64,000 nt of DNA from Muraenolepis orangiensis (GCA_027704905.1 CM051021.1:300601-364600); one strand, 5' to 3'; counted from the stretch's first letter, positions 1 to 12,880 are shown. Program-made: numbers and translations. The notes: generated by a model from the letters alone, not told the origin.

Positions 1-461
1 GAGGTAAGATGTGAGGACTGGAGCAATGGGAGAAGATCAGACCCAATTCTTCCCACTCCTGTTGGTTTTTGTCTCCTCCCTTTTTTATTCTGTTTCTTCC
101 ACATTTTAAATCCATCGACGGCTCTGCTCCGCCATGAAAACCAAGCGGCCATTTTGTATAAACCCGGAGCCAGATTCTTGAGGCCGTGTTCGATTCGGCT
201 CACTTTGTTTCACACCCTCATTCCCTATTCCCTATTTCGGCCCACACTACACAACTTAATCACTCATCGGTCGTCCGTAACTTCTCACCCAGTTTGTGCT
301 TCTTCCGCCTGTCGCTAAGCTAAAAATGTCACCAAAAGTGTCATTCATCCGTCGTCCCAAACCTCGACGTCGGTTTTGTATAAGACCTTTCAACACGGCT
401 CACAATGGGCTTTGCAGGTCGGACGAAAAAGGACAAGGCCAAACTCCCCGTCTCCCAAAAA

Positions 462-462
<1 letters not shown>
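1..462. other. Intergenic DNA, no gene recognised
   Basis: No open frame with recognisable protein content is seen. The stretch around 180-430 contains motifs such as CCTATTCCCTATTTCGG that resemble ends of interspersed repeats, but I could not assign a family. Confidence 0.4.

Positions 463-540
<78 letters not shown>
463..540. repeat. (TG)n / (TGTGTA)n microsatellite
   Basis: Alternating TGTGTA units pass into a pure TG run. The apparent reading frames of Cys-Val or Thr-His repeats across it are translations of the microsatellite and not genes. Confidence 0.95.
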
Positions 541-2285
541 CGTGTTTTGTTGTCGTCACAATGTTGAGTGTCAATCACAAGTGTTTTGTACGGATTAGGG
601 AAGCGGGATTTTGAACAAAAGCCGAAGCCAGCTGAGAATTTCAGAACCGTTAACGATTGGAAACCTCAATGCCGCCGCGATACTCAAGGGTTTTTGGTAA
701 TTATACTTTCCATAACTCAATTCGGCATATGCAGAGCTTTAATTCAAGCCCAATATTAAGGCTCGATCAAGATTTCGAAAAAATTATCTTTTGGAGCTAA
801 AAATCGGAGGCCATCTTGAAGTTGACAGTCGAAAATAGGTCAAATCATTACAAATACATCATTTATGAATTCCTTGACCCAAATAGTGCCAGAAACCATG
901 TACTATAGGTGTAGGTCAAACCAACTAAAAAGATAATTTCCAGCTTAGCTGACAGTAGCCATTTTGGTTTGGAGAGGGGCACCCCGGCTAAATCTTTTCT
1001 TTAACCTTCACAGATGATAAATCCAGTGAGAAACGAACCTTCGCTCTCCGCGCTCACGGAACTGCTTCCAACTTATTTAGCTGCCGTTTTCCTCGACGGG
1101 GGAACGAAAAAAACATACTTTATTTTTGTCAGAAAGAAGTTCTCCGAATTGCCCTCCGCTTACTTTTCCAAAATCTGATTATTTGTACACTAACCCCCCC
1201 GGCGGAGGGGGTGGGGGAGGGGTGGGGCTGACGACAAGGCCGTCGGACCGCTAATTATTATGGGATGTCGGAGGGGAATAAACCTCTCCGGTAATATAAA
1301 AACACTCAAACGCTAAGTAGCGTGTGTTTCCCCCCCCCCTCCCTCTTCCTGGGTCAAGTACCATACCGCAAATAAAATCAAACATTGTTCCATTATTCAA
1401 ATGTGAGTGAGTGCACACAAGACCTTTAATAGAAATCACCCGCCGCGTTAAGGTGAATTTAGGCTAATTACGTATATCTGACGTCTGCACTAGTGGGGAT
1501 TGAAATAAGACGTTTCTGTCTTTTTATAGTTAGTCCAAAATAAAAAACGAACAGCCTTATCCGAGAAGAATAGGCTTAGACTTAAAAAAAAAAAATGTAG
1601 CTGCTTGATTTTAAACCGAAACCTGCTTTTTTGCTGTTGGTAATGTCGTTTGGTATTGTGGGTCAATTTGTTCTTATTGTCAAAGGGTCCACCTTGAATT
1701 CCTCCTGGCAGGTATTGTAGTGATGCTGACTATTGCACTATTACTACACTACACTTCCTGCAGGAAGCTGGACTAAGCAGAATAAGGTCTATGGGAATAG
1801 GAAACACTACCCGGATCCTTCCTCTTAGCGCGTCCTTTTATCACTTTTTTACTAGCTTTACTAGCGTCTTACTTAGTAGATTGTTTGCTTGTCAGTTAGT
1901 TAGATAGTGTTCTATTGTTTGCCAACGGTTTGTACTTTTACCTGAGCACTGGTTCAGTTCTTGTGAGACTTGTTATGAATGAAATGCACTTTTGACTTCT
2001 GGGGATGAGTTATCTACCTTTGTTGAACACACTATTGTATAGAATGAAATGTAATGTAATGTAATGTATTGTAATGTGATGAGTGCATTTGTAGCTGTTA
2101 CGACCCCGCCCCCCCCCGAAAATAACGCCAAAAGTAGGCTGGCCTACTGTATAACGGGCCAAACAGAGTCTTAAAGAAGACATACTGAGTATTCCCCCAT
2201 GAAATGTCACTACAACTACACCTGCATTGGGGAAATACACACACAAATACACAAAGCCTGCAGACCGATTTGATTCAAGACTTCC
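541..2285. other. Intergenic DNA, no gene recognised
   Basis: About 1.7 kb without a supported gene. It contains C/G homopolymer-rich patches (about 1193-1232 and 1329-1345). A TGTAA pentamer run near 2043-2075 resembles the tail of an L2-type retroposon; the preceding 200 bp may be its degenerate 3' UTR, which is a weak inference. Confidence 0.4.
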
Positions 2286-2292
2286 CACTCAG

Positions 2293-2359
<67 letters not shown>

Positions 2360-2650
2360 ATCTATTATCTATCTATCTGTCTATCTAGTCTTTGTCTGTC
2401 TGTCTGTCTGTCTAGTCTGTCTGTCTGTCTGTCTGTCTGGTCTAGATCTAGTCTTTGGTCTGGTCTAGATCTAGTCTTGGTCTGGTCTAGACCTAGTCTT
2501 GGTCTGGTCTAGATCTAGTCTTGGTCTGGTCTAGATCTAGTCTTGTCTGGTCTAGATCTGGTCTGGTGTGGTCTAGTTCTTGTCTCTTTTGGTCTGGTCT
2601 TATCTGGTCTGGTCTGATCTAGATCTAGTCTGGTCTAATCTGGTCTATAG
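2293..2650. repeat. (CTAT)n, (CTGT)n and CTGGTCTAGAT minisatellite
   Basis: A long CTAT tetranucleotide run (2293-2390) changes to CTGT units (to about 2440) and then to an imperfect array of units such as CTGGTCTAGATCTAGTCTTG up to about 2650. The chain of related units suggests successive slippage and point mutation. Confidence 0.9.
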
Positions 2651-2934
2651 GTCTATGTGTGCATAATGGATTTAAATAAAAGCAATGTACACAAGAACCC
2701 CAATTGTATAGAATATATATGTGATATTCTGTGCCTAACTTTGACTAGCATAAGCCTACTGTTAAATATACCTATGTTCAAATAAAAGAGTATTTCATAG
2801 CTAAAACTGCAATGTCATTGTTTAATATCTATCTATTTAATATGTATCTATTTAATATTGTTTAATATCAATCTATTTAATATCTAATATCTCTCAACTA
2901 TAACCAAAATATATACAATATAAAGTATACTTAC

Positions 2935-2971
<37 letters not shown>

Positions 2972-3362
2972 CCCATTATACTATAAACTATACTATTATA
3001 CTATATACTATCCTATTATACTATATACTATACTATTATACTATATACTATACTATTATACTATACTATTATACTATATACTATCCTATTATACTATATA
3101 CTATCCTATTATACTATATACTATATATATATATTATATATAAATAAATAAGTAAATAAGTTAATCCAAATGATATATATATATATATATATATATAAAT
3201 AAGTAATAAGTAAATCAAAACATATTAAAATATATAAAATATATATATTTAAACAACGGCTATAAAAATATGTATATATATATATATAAATATGTATATA
3301 TATATACATAAATATATATACATCTAAATAAATACATATATATAAATGTATATATACAAATG

Positions 3363-3395
<33 letters not shown>

Positions 3396-3425
3396 GAATA
3401 AAAATAAAAATATATATATATAAAC
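2935..3425. repeat. AT-rich satellite: (TA)n and CTATTATACTATATACTATAC array
   Basis: Almost pure A/T DNA. There are (TA)n blocks at about 2940-2966, 3170-3196 and 3362-3386, and a roughly 21-bp unit of the type CTATTATACTATATACTATAC repeated between about 2975 and 3125. Translated frames here are low-complexity artefacts. Confidence 0.9.
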
Positions 3426-3429
3426 AACG

Positions 3430-3740
3430 GCGACCCCTAAAAGTATGGTTGGTGTCTCATGTGGTGTTGGTGTGAGACGTGGAGCTCAATGGTTTCTCTA
3501 TAATTACTATCTTATCGTCGCTCTGAGTGCTGGCCTGTTTGCGGGTCTTTTGTTGCGGGTCCGGTGGCTCTGCTACTCGGGCTGATTTGGTCGGGCTGTC
3601 GACCATTTCCATTTGACGCCCTCATCATCACGAGTCCTTATTGACTGGCCGGAGCGGGGCCCCTCTCAGCAGGGTGCAGTGAGGGCCCCCCGGGGTGCTA
3701 ATTGCGAGCTGGCCTGACTTGGCATATATATATATATAAT
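3430..3740. other. Unique moderate-GC island in AT satellite
   Basis: About 300 bp of ordinary composition between AT-rich satellites. I recognise neither a gene nor a repeat family. It ends at a TA run that is also the left edge of the segmental duplication. Confidence 0.4.
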
Positions 3741-4137
3741 ATATATATATATTCTTTTAAATTTTATTTTGTGCTTTATTTTCCCGGACACACACGCTGT
3801 CCATGTTAAATGACCGGTTAGACACATCACAGACGAACAAATATAGCGTGACATTTTGGCAGTTGGACTCCGTTTACCTCCAGGATTAAACTGCTTGATG
3901 ACAGGAGAAAACTAATCGAATAAAAAGGCTTTGGCGGTGATGAAGATTATTTTCAGTCAGGCAACAGCCCCCTCTGGTGGCCAGAGGGTGAACTTTGGAA
4001 CGAAAACGTGACTGAACTATCCATAGTGTTTACATGAATATTTATCAAATAATAATTAAATGATGACATGAGTCATAATTGGAACAGTAGCCACGTAGCA
4101 GCACTGAGCGTTCATGGGCTTGATCGGTGGTAGCTGT

Positions 4138-4450
4138 TGAATCAGGTGAGTCTTATTGATGGATTAAATGGTTGAATCAGGTGAGTCTTATTGATGGATT
4201 AAATGGTTGAATCAGGTGAGTCTTATTGATGGATTAAATGGTTGAATCAGGTGAGTCTTATTGTGGATTAAATGGTTGAATCAGGTGAGTCTTATTGATG
4301 GATTAAATGGTTGAATCAGGTGAGTCTTATTGATGGATTAAATGGTTGAATCAGGTGAGTCTTATTGATGGATTAAATGGTTGAATCAGGTGAGTCTTAT
4401 TGCTGGATTAAATGGTTGAATCAGGTGAGTCTTATTGATGGATTAAATGG
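4138..4450 (+). repeat. 35-bp minisatellite, copy A
   Basis: About nine units of a 35-bp sequence beginning GTTGAATCAGGTGAGTCTTA. One unit lacks an A (TTGTGG) and one reads TTGCTGG. The duplicate at 32310-32555 has about seven units, so the array has changed length since duplication. Confidence 0.95.
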
Positions 4451-4776
4451 TCATGGATTATAAAGAACATTCATTCTGATGAACCTCTATTGGTCATGTC
4501 AATGCAACAGAGCTAAGTTAACATTGATAATAAAGCTTAATATGACACGTTACACTTAAAACGGATAGATGCCGGTTTAATCTTTGAGAATGTGTCGTAT
4601 TTTGAAAGCTTGTTATATTATCAATGATGTGAAACATCTTTAATGTATCATTCTAATCATAGTCATGTAGATGAATACATATTTCCTTCTGTAATTAGAA
4701 GACGATTTAGACTTCTGATTAGAAGTCTAAAGTAATATCAAATGGGAGTAAATTAATTAAATGACTTTCTTGTGTA

Positions 4777-4808
4777 AGTCATCTACACTTTTTTGTGTAG
4801 ATGACTTT
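4777..4808. repeat. Perfect short hairpin AAGTCATCTACAC / GTGTAGATGACTT
   Basis: Two 13-bp inverted arms are separated by six T. The same hairpin is preserved in copy B near 32879-32910. No function is inferred. Confidence 0.8.
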
Positions 4809-4845
4809 AATTTAATGTTAATATAATAAGTCCCAACTCTTGTCC

Positions 4846-4985
4846 TTGTGGCACCACGGTGGTGGAATGAGCTAGCGGCCGTCGTCATGACGACAGAGAC
4901 GCTCGCCACGTTCCACAAGAGACTCCAAACACACCTGTTGAGAGTCCACCTGGACTCTGCTCAGATTAGATTAGATTGCACAGCA
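4846..4985 (+). mobile_element. L2-type LINE relic, ORF2 C-terminal end
   Basis: The + strand reads W-W-N-E-L, then T-E-T-L-A-T-F-H-K-R-L-Q-T-H-L and R-V-H-L-D-S. This matches the last about 35 residues of the nearby L2 ORF (WWNELP ... RVHLDSP). An AGATT run follows. It is present in both copies of the segmental duplication (other copy about 32945-33090), so the insertion predates the duplication. Confidence 0.75.
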
Positions 4986-6447
4986 TAAGTACAGTAGAGC
5001 AAAAATAATTGAGCATCTAACCAGAGTGCAAATGTTGCAGTAAAGTGCATGGTGATATCATTTACAGTTAAAATATACAGTTAAAATATACAGGTTAAAA
5101 GACAGTCTAGGTATTAAATGGGATATGAGCAGCATAATAATAGGTATATATATTTACAGGTAAGTGGGTATTTAACAGTATGCCGTTATTGAAAACAGGA
5201 TGAATATATATATACATGTAAATGTATAGTGAGCATATATAAATGTATGGCATATTTAAATGGATACATAGGAGTACGAGCAGTTATATCAACTATCAAC
5301 TCGATTTCAATATATATGGCAGGTACAGTAAACAGGTATCTTAGTAATACATATGTAAACTATAGAGAGGTAGGTAGTTGTGATACAGTTTGTTTTACAG
5401 TTAGTTTTTTCTTTACAGTTAGTCAAAGACATTGGTGGTGATTGTTATCGGTGTTGAGCGGGAACTTAACCAGCCCTCCCCTTTGATGCACTATGGATTC
5501 ATATTGGCACTCAATCCTTGTGCTTTTTTTTAGTTTTTTACCATGGCTGAATCAATGAGACACATAAACCATCATATCATAATCAGGATCAGAGAAATTA
5601 AAAATTAAAACCATTCAAAACGTGCTCCATGGATGTAGAGATGTTCCACGGTGGCTTTGACCTGCATGATAGTAGTACATAGTAAATAGTAAATGACATA
5701 CATGTAGTTTGTGTTACTGTTTTGTAACTGAGACTTTAATTAATGTTTATTGCATCAACTTTATGTATTCAAACATTCACGATAACGGATTTATGTTTAT
5801 TGCATTAACTTTATGTATTCAAACATTCACGATAAAGGATTTACTGCATACAGCCCACGGCTATTATAAGATGATACAAGCTATGAATTACAGCCAATAT
5901 CTGCAATCTATCCATTATTAGTTATGTTAATCCATCCATGATACAGACAGCAGGAAGCCTGTAGAACAGGATCTGTCACATGAACGCGCTAGCCGTGCAG
6001 TGGGTCTGATATACAAGTCGCGTTCATTATATACAATATTCCTATACAAATAACTCCCTGGATGGCTATCGGTGATTCTTACAACTTTTAGGACCTAATG
6101 ATTCAAATAAGGGCTATTCAAGTGTTCGTACTGGGAAGTTAATTTCCATAAAAAAAAAATTATACGCTGATTTATATACGTCTCTTTCCCCATGTTAGTC
6201 AATGGAAAAAAAAATTGGCACCACCACGTGACTTGTAATTCCACCGTTTGGCCACTAGGACAAATGTGCTTCAACGCTTGGCCTACATCCTGGGGGCTTG
6301 ATCTGTATGCGTACTACGATACAGTAACAGAGACCCTTATGAATAAAGCCAAACAACACAGCGCATCAAATCAGTTTCTGATCACTGATCAATACCACAC
6401 ATGGTCACGTGGGGTATCGGTCTGTCACACATGAGGGCACTGCCGCA

Positions 6448-9400
6448 TTTACATTACATTTACATTTACATTTAGGGCATTTGGCAGACGCTTTTATCCA
6501 AAGCGACTTACAAGGTGTACATTAGTTGAAGCAGACAATAGCATAACACTGGGGTACGCAAACATAAAAATACAGCAGTTCACAAGTATTCATTTTAACA
6601 AGATGAATAACACAATTTCGTACTGCTAGGTCACCTGCTTAAGTAGCTGTGATAAGAGCGTGTTATCAACATTAAGGATATACACTTGCTAACATATACA
6701 ACATGCTAAGAGCTATTAATGTCAGGACTTAAGCAAGTTTAGGGGTTTCACGAAGGAGAAGGAGGGTTCAAGGAGAGTCCAGGTGGACTCTGAACAGGTG
6801 GGTCTTGAGTCTCTTGCGGAAGCTGGCGAGGGACTCTGCCGTCCTGACATGAGACGGGAGTTCATTCCACCACTGTGGAGCCAGAGCCGTGAAGAGCTGG
6901 GTTTTGGACGAGCGATGTTTGGTTGACATTAGTGAAGGTCGAACAAGTCGCCTGGCAGAAGTTGAGCGGAGCGCTCTGGCTGGGATGTAGGGTTTGACCA
7001 ACGCCTGGAGGTAGGCTGGGGCAGTTCCATTGACTGCCCTAAAGGTCAGCACCAGAGTCTTGAATTTGATGCGAGCATTTACCGGAAGCCAGTGGAGATC
7101 GCGGAAGAGAGGGGTCACGTGGGAGAATTTCGGTAGATTGAATACCAGGCGTGCTGCTGCGTTCTGGATGCGTTGGAGGGGCTTGGTTGCAGAGGCGGGG
7201 AGTCCCGCCAGGAGAGAGTTGCAGTAGTCGAGGCGGGTGATGACGAGCGCTTGGACCAGGATCTGCGCCGCTTCACGTGTGAGGAAGGGCCGGATCCTGC
7301 GGATGTTGTAGAGGGCAATTCTGCAAGATCGGGCCACCGCGGTGACGTTGGCATTGCAGGACAGCTGGTCATCTACCACCACACCAAGGTCTCTTGTTGT
7401 GGTTGAGGGGGAGACTTGGGTGTTCTCGATGGTGACCAGTAGGTCCATCTGAGGGCAGTCTTTCCCCGGTATGAAGAGGAGCTCAGTCTTGTCAAGGTTG
7501 AGCTTCAGGTGGTTGGCGGTTGTCCATCTGCTGATGTCGGCCAGGCATTTAGAGATGCGTGTTGCTATTTGGGTTTCTGAGGGGGGAAAGGAGAGAAACA
7601 GTTGAGTGTCATCTGCATAGCAGTGATAGGAGAAGCCATGAGATGTGATTACAGAGCCTAGCGATTTAGTGTAGAGAGAAAACAGAAGGGGTCCCAATAC
7701 TGAGCCTTGAGGGACTCCGGTGTCCAGGGTGCAGGGTCTGGACAGGGAACCGTTCCATGTGACCTGATAAGTGCGATCTGCAAGGTAGGAGGTGAACCAG
7801 GATAACGCAGTTCCAGCGATTCCAAGCTCGGCGAGAGTGGAGAGGAGGATCTGGTGGTTCACTGTGTCGAACGCCGCAGACAGGTCGAGAAGGATCAGTA
7901 CCGATGAGAGGGACGAGCTTCTGGCATCACGAAGAGACTCTGTCACTGCGAGCAGTGCCGTCTCCGTGGAGTGCGCAGCCTTGAAGCCTGACTGGTGAGG
8001 GTCGAGGAGGTTGTTCTGGGAGAGATAGGAAGAAAGTTGTGAGGAGACAGCCCGTTCAAGGGTTTTGGACAGGAATGATAGGAGAGATACCGGTCTGTAG
8101 TTTTGGACATCAGTGGTGTCTAGGGATGGTTTCTTGAGGAGCGGCTTGATTCTGGCAGTCTTGAAGGCTGCCGGAAACCGGCCTGCCTCAAGGGATATGT
8201 TGATTTGGGATGTAAGGAAGGGAAGGATATCGCCCGAGATGTCCTGGAGAAGAGAGGAAGGGATTGGGTCGAGGGGGCAGGTGGTAGGGTGGTTAGATGT
8301 CACCAGTTTGTTAACTTCATCAGGGGAGAGGGGGTTGAAACAGGTAAGGTTAGTGGGGGTGGGAGAAGAGGGAGGGAGGAAAGCGGTGGGGGTGAAGGAG
8401 GAGGTAATGTCGTTCACCTTCTTCGTAAAGAAGGTGACAAAGTCATCAGCTGAGAGGGAGGAGGGAGGGGGAGGGGAGGGGGGGTTGAGGAGGGAAGAGG
8501 ACATGGAGAAAAGTTTCCTTGGGTTAGAGGCAGAAGAGTTGATTTTTGTACGGTAGAAGGCAGATTTAGCAGCCGATACCGTGGAGGTGAAGCCAGCGAG
8601 GAGACGGAGGTAGTGAGCGAGGTCATCAGAGGAGTCAGATTTCCTCCATTTTCTCTCGGCCACCCGTAGCTCTGCTCTACGAGCCCGCAGAGGTTCGGAC
8701 AGCCAAGGAGGTGGAGGAGAGGCTCGTGCTGGTCTGGAGGTTAGAGGACAGAGAGAGTCGAAGGAGGAGGAGAGAGAGGAAGTCAGAGTGGAGGAGGCTT
8801 CCTCTACCGACAAGAGAGAGAATTGTTGGGGGGATGGTAGTGAGGATAGGACAGATGCGGAGAAAGAAGAGGGAGAGAGAGTTTTCAGGTTACTACGGAA
8901 GGTAACAATGTGGGGAGTAGTGGGTAGGGAGGTGGGGGATTTGAGAGGGAGAGAGAAAGCAACAAAATGGTGATCAGAGACAGGGAGGGGTGTGACAGAG
9001 ATCACCGAGGTGGTACAGGATCTTGTGAAGACAAGATCCAGTTGGTTCCCAGCTCTGTGGGTAGGGGGAGAAGGAGTGAGTGTTAGACCGAATATGGCAA
9101 AAAAGTTAATGAATTCAGGAGATTGTAACTTATCCGACTGGATGTTGAAGTCACCCAGAACCACGAGTGGGGTGCCGTCCTCAGGAAAGCAGCTGAGGAG
9201 GGCATCCATCTCGTCAAAGAAGTCACCAAGAGGGCCCGGTGGTCGGTAGATTACGGCAATGTTGAGCCTAGTTGGGATGGTAACAGAAACAGCATGAAAT
9301 TCAAGTGCCGATCTGGTCAGGTGACCCAGAGGGAGTACCTGATATGACCAGTTTGGAGAGACTAGGAGTCCCGTTCCTCCACCACGCCCAGAGGGTCGGG

Positions 9401-9507
9401 GGGTGTGGGTGAAGGAGTAGGTCGCGGAGAGAGCAGCTGCGGTAGCCGTGTTCTCAGGGGTGATCCAGGTCTCGGTGAGAGCCAGGAAGTGGAGAGACTG
9501 GAGTGCG
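6448..9507 (-). mobile_element. 5'-truncated L2 LINE inserted in copy A
   Basis: The 3' tail is on the left: read on the minus strand, the element ends AAAAGCGTCTGCCAAATGCC followed by TAAATG/TAATG repeats, the classic fish L2 end. The insertion is delimited exactly because copy B has the empty site. GCCGCA stands at 6442-6447 and again at 9508-9513, but occurs once at 34535-34540, giving a 6-bp target-site duplication. The insert is about 3.06 kb, and the 5' part of the endonuclease domain is missing compared with the copy at 29203. Confidence 0.95.
6768..9507 (-). CDS. L2 LINE polyprotein (endonuclease-reverse transcriptase), 5'-truncated
   Basis: This is an uninterrupted frame for an APE-type endonuclease followed by a reverse transcriptase, which together nick target DNA and prime cDNA synthesis. 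Visible endonuclease motifs are TETWI, GDFN and SDHH; visible RT motifs are GVPQGSVLGPLLFS and the catalytic YADD. The C-terminus is WWNELP ... RVHLDSP, as usual for L2. The N-terminal residues before ALQSLHFLALTETW are lost by truncation, including the first catalytic Asn. The open frame continues upstream into host flank to an ATG at 9698, adding about 63 non-LINE residues; that extension is chance and should not be annotated. The lack of stops suggests a recent insertion. Confidence 0.93.
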
Positions 9508-10016
9508 GCCGCACACAACTGAAGACCACTGGCAACCATACAGTTAAAGTCTGAATAGTGAAATATCAATTTGATTTTATTAAACAGGCTTTCATTTTCC
9601 ATGTACCCTTTTAAAACATTTGGTGTACGCATAAACACATTTCGTGTTACATTGAAAACGATAAAAAAAACACTCACTGTCCAACGTATAGCACACACCG
9701 AATAAGAAAATGCTCAGGGTTGTTACAGTAGGTTAGTAAATATTAATAACCAGTGACCTGCTTAGTGCAGAAGTAAACGTGTCCCGCATACACTTGGACC
9801 TTCTAAAAATCACAGAATCTCCATTACTGCTCAGTGTACAGAAACACAGCTACTAGCCAAATCGCTACGTCCTCAAAATAGAGGCGTGTCTAACTTCACA
9901 CGTCACATGACTGTTCATCAATGAATTGATTTAAAACAAAAGATAATATAATTAAGATTTTGGTGATCATTTTGTATTTTATACCCCCCTGCCCCCCCTC
10001 CGCCTATGTATGTAAC

Positions 10017-10530
10017 CCTGTCCCAATCCAATCTATCTATTAGTCTATATATGTAACCGTCCCAATCCAATCTCTATCTAGTCTATATATGTAACCCTGT
10101 CCCAATCCAATCTCTATCTATTAGTATATATATGTAACCCTGTCCCAATCCAATCTCTATCTATTAGTCTATATATGTAACCCTGTCCCAATCCAATCTC
10201 TATCTATTAGTCTATATATGTAACTCTGTTCCAATCCAATCTCTATCTATTAGTCTATATATGTAACCCTGTCCCAATCCAATCTCTATCTATTAGTCTA
10301 TATATGTAACCCTGTCCCAATCTAATCTCTATCTATTAGTCTATATATGTAACCCTGTCCCAATCCAATCTCTATCTATTAGTCTATATATGTAACCCTG
10401 TCCCAATCCAATCTCTATCTATTAGTCTACATATGTAACCCTGTCCCAATCCAATCTATATCTATTAGTCTATATATGTAACTCTGTTCCAATCCAATCT
10501 CTATCTATTAGTCTATATACAGTATGTAAC
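10017..10530 (+). repeat. 43-bp minisatellite, copy A
   Basis: About twelve units of a 43-bp sequence starting ATGTAACCCTGTCCCAATCC. The same array lies at 36982-37435 in copy B. The phrase ATGTAACC within the unit is the 8-bp target used by the hAT element in copy B. Confidence 0.95.
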
Positions 10531-10850
10531 CAGTGGCGGCTGGTGCATTTTTCACCAGGGGGGGCTATACCATTTTTTTGATTTACAATTACATATTTTT
10601 AATTACATTAATTACATTATATACAATAACTTTTTGTATTGAAATGTCGCCCTTCTGTCCATCACTTTCATCATGGCCACGCAAGGCCAGCTCAAAGGCA
10701 CCACAGAACTTCACACAGTCTATTCTTTTAGACTTTATTTGGTACATGGATACATAAACACATTTAAGAGGAAACAACGAGTTAACAATAACACCAAAAC
10801 ACATTCAAAGCAGCTCTGAACAGGTGAGTTTGGTGAGTGATTTAAACAAG
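10531..10850 (-). mobile_element. hAT-type element terminal fragment
   Basis: It starts directly after the 43-bp array with CAGTGGCGGCTGGTGCATTT, a typical hAT terminal inverted repeat. Positions about 10660-10810 are the reverse complement of 38315-38460 and include TTTATT (AATAAA on the minus strand), so this is the 3' end of an element read leftward. The distal part runs into TA-rich DNA. Confidence 0.65.
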
Positions 10851-10899
10851 CAGGTATATATATATATATATCTATATATATATATATATATATAGAGAT

Positions 10900-11410
10900 C
10901 AGTGGCGAAGCGTGTCTATCACAACTGGACCTTCTGTAGACCAGGGGTTCCCCAACTTTTCAGCCCGCGACCCCCAACATAACAGACCCCCCCCCCCCCC
11001 CCCCCCCCCCACTATCACCGGAGGGACTGGAACATTAAAAACAACGTGTGCGCAGATCTTCACCATCGAGAACATCGTGAAGTCCAAGGGGGGGGGGGGG
11101 GTAATCGTGATATTGAAAATTGTGTGGGGCTTTTTTTTCAGCTGCAAATGATACTGTCGTGAATCTGTCGGAATCAAAATTCCTTTATTCGTCACCCGTA
11201 CATATATAAAAATATCTATGCACACGTTATTATTAACAATAAAAACCTCATGGTCACATCAAGAGGATTCTGAAATCATCTCGCGACCCGCCCCCCCCCC
11301 CGCCTCGGGGTCCCGCGCACCCCCCCCCCCCCCCCCTCGAGGTCCCGCGACCCCCACTTTGGGAACCCCTGCTGTAGAACACCACCCCCACCATTACCAC
11401 CACCATTCGA
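10900..11410 (+). mobile_element. hAT element, second copy, cut by gap
   Basis: It begins CAGTGGCGAAGCGTGTCTAT, identical to the left end of the complete element at 35055, and follows that element (including the nested MITE) until the run of N at 11411. The remainder is unknown. Confidence 0.8.
10942..11371 (+). mobile_element. Nested hAT-like MITE
   Basis: The ends are CAGGGGTTCCCCAAC and, inverted, TTTGGGAACCCCTG. They are flanked by CTGTAGAC on the left and CTGTAGAA on the right, an 8-bp duplication with one mismatch. It is poly-C/poly-G rich inside and has no coding frame. The same MITE sits at the same place in the hAT copy at 35097-35489. Confidence 0.85.
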
Positions 11411-12410
11411 NNNNNNNNNNNNNNNNNNNNNNNNNNNNNNNNNNNNNNNNNNNNNNNNNNNNNNNNNNNNNNNNNNNNNNNNNNNNNNNNNNNNNNNNNN
11501 NNNNNNNNNNNNNNNNNNNNNNNNNNNNNNNNNNNNNNNNNNNNNNNNNNNNNNNNNNNNNNNNNNNNNNNNNNNNNNNNNNNNNNNNNNNNNNNNNNNN
11601 NNNNNNNNNNNNNNNNNNNNNNNNNNNNNNNNNNNNNNNNNNNNNNNNNNNNNNNNNNNNNNNNNNNNNNNNNNNNNNNNNNNNNNNNNNNNNNNNNNNN
11701 NNNNNNNNNNNNNNNNNNNNNNNNNNNNNNNNNNNNNNNNNNNNNNNNNNNNNNNNNNNNNNNNNNNNNNNNNNNNNNNNNNNNNNNNNNNNNNNNNNNN
11801 NNNNNNNNNNNNNNNNNNNNNNNNNNNNNNNNNNNNNNNNNNNNNNNNNNNNNNNNNNNNNNNNNNNNNNNNNNNNNNNNNNNNNNNNNNNNNNNNNNNN
11901 NNNNNNNNNNNNNNNNNNNNNNNNNNNNNNNNNNNNNNNNNNNNNNNNNNNNNNNNNNNNNNNNNNNNNNNNNNNNNNNNNNNNNNNNNNNNNNNNNNNN
12001 NNNNNNNNNNNNNNNNNNNNNNNNNNNNNNNNNNNNNNNNNNNNNNNNNNNNNNNNNNNNNNNNNNNNNNNNNNNNNNNNNNNNNNNNNNNNNNNNNNNN
12101 NNNNNNNNNNNNNNNNNNNNNNNNNNNNNNNNNNNNNNNNNNNNNNNNNNNNNNNNNNNNNNNNNNNNNNNNNNNNNNNNNNNNNNNNNNNNNNNNNNNN
12201 NNNNNNNNNNNNNNNNNNNNNNNNNNNNNNNNNNNNNNNNNNNNNNNNNNNNNNNNNNNNNNNNNNNNNNNNNNNNNNNNNNNNNNNNNNNNNNNNNNNN
12301 NNNNNNNNNNNNNNNNNNNNNNNNNNNNNNNNNNNNNNNNNNNNNNNNNNNNNNNNNNNNNNNNNNNNNNNNNNNNNNNNNNNNNNNNNNNNNNNNNNNN
12401 NNNNNNNNNN
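11411..12410. other. Assembly gap, 1000 N
   Basis: Exactly 1000 undetermined bases. The gap probably hides the rest of the hAT element, and possibly some upstream exons of the C3-like gene. A size of 1000 is often a placeholder. Confidence 0.99.
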
Positions 12411-12582
12411 GGATGAAAATATGGTTGTGTTATTAAATATTAAATCATTTGGTAATTATGCTATCTGCCAATACCAATATTACACATTTTGTATTAAAAA
12501 AAATTGAACAAACATTTCCATAAAACATGTAATAAAGTAGTTATATTTATTTGGTGCAAAATAGTTTTAGAATTTGTGCCTT

Positions 12583-12607
12583 TCTCCAGGACTGCAAGCT
12601 CTATATA

Positions 12608-12644
<37 letters not shown>

Positions 12645-12660
12645 CTTGCAGTCCTGGAGA
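12583..12660. repeat. Fold-back with (TA)n core
   Basis: The arm TCTCCAGGACTGCAAGCTCT is repeated inverted as AGAGCTTGCAGTCCTGGAGA around a TA run. The structure resembles the TA-cored palindromes near 38118-38285, although the arm sequence differs. Confidence 0.85.
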
Positions 12661-12668
12661 GTCCTGTA

Positions 12669-12880
<212 letters not shown>

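Larger units (their letters stand above)
3745..10530 (+). repeat. Segmental duplication, copy A (L2-filled)
   Basis: The sequence starting TTCTTTTAAATTTTATTTTG at about 3753 reappears with few differences at about 31926 in the same orientation. It runs through the same 35-bp minisatellite, the same LINE relic, the same 49-bp tandem pair near 5745-5835 and the same 43-bp minisatellite. Copy A differs from copy B mainly by the L2 insertion at 6448-9507 and by the number of minisatellite units. No host gene is seen in it. Confidence 0.92.

Noticed and set aside
8113..8556. 147-codon frames antisense to both L2 copies (also 30345-30788)
   Set aside because: Shadow frames of the L2 ORF, present in both copies because the LINE sequence is conserved.
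11218..12507. 429-codon frame across the gap
   Set aside because: Most of it is N. The ends are a MITE and AT-rich DNA.
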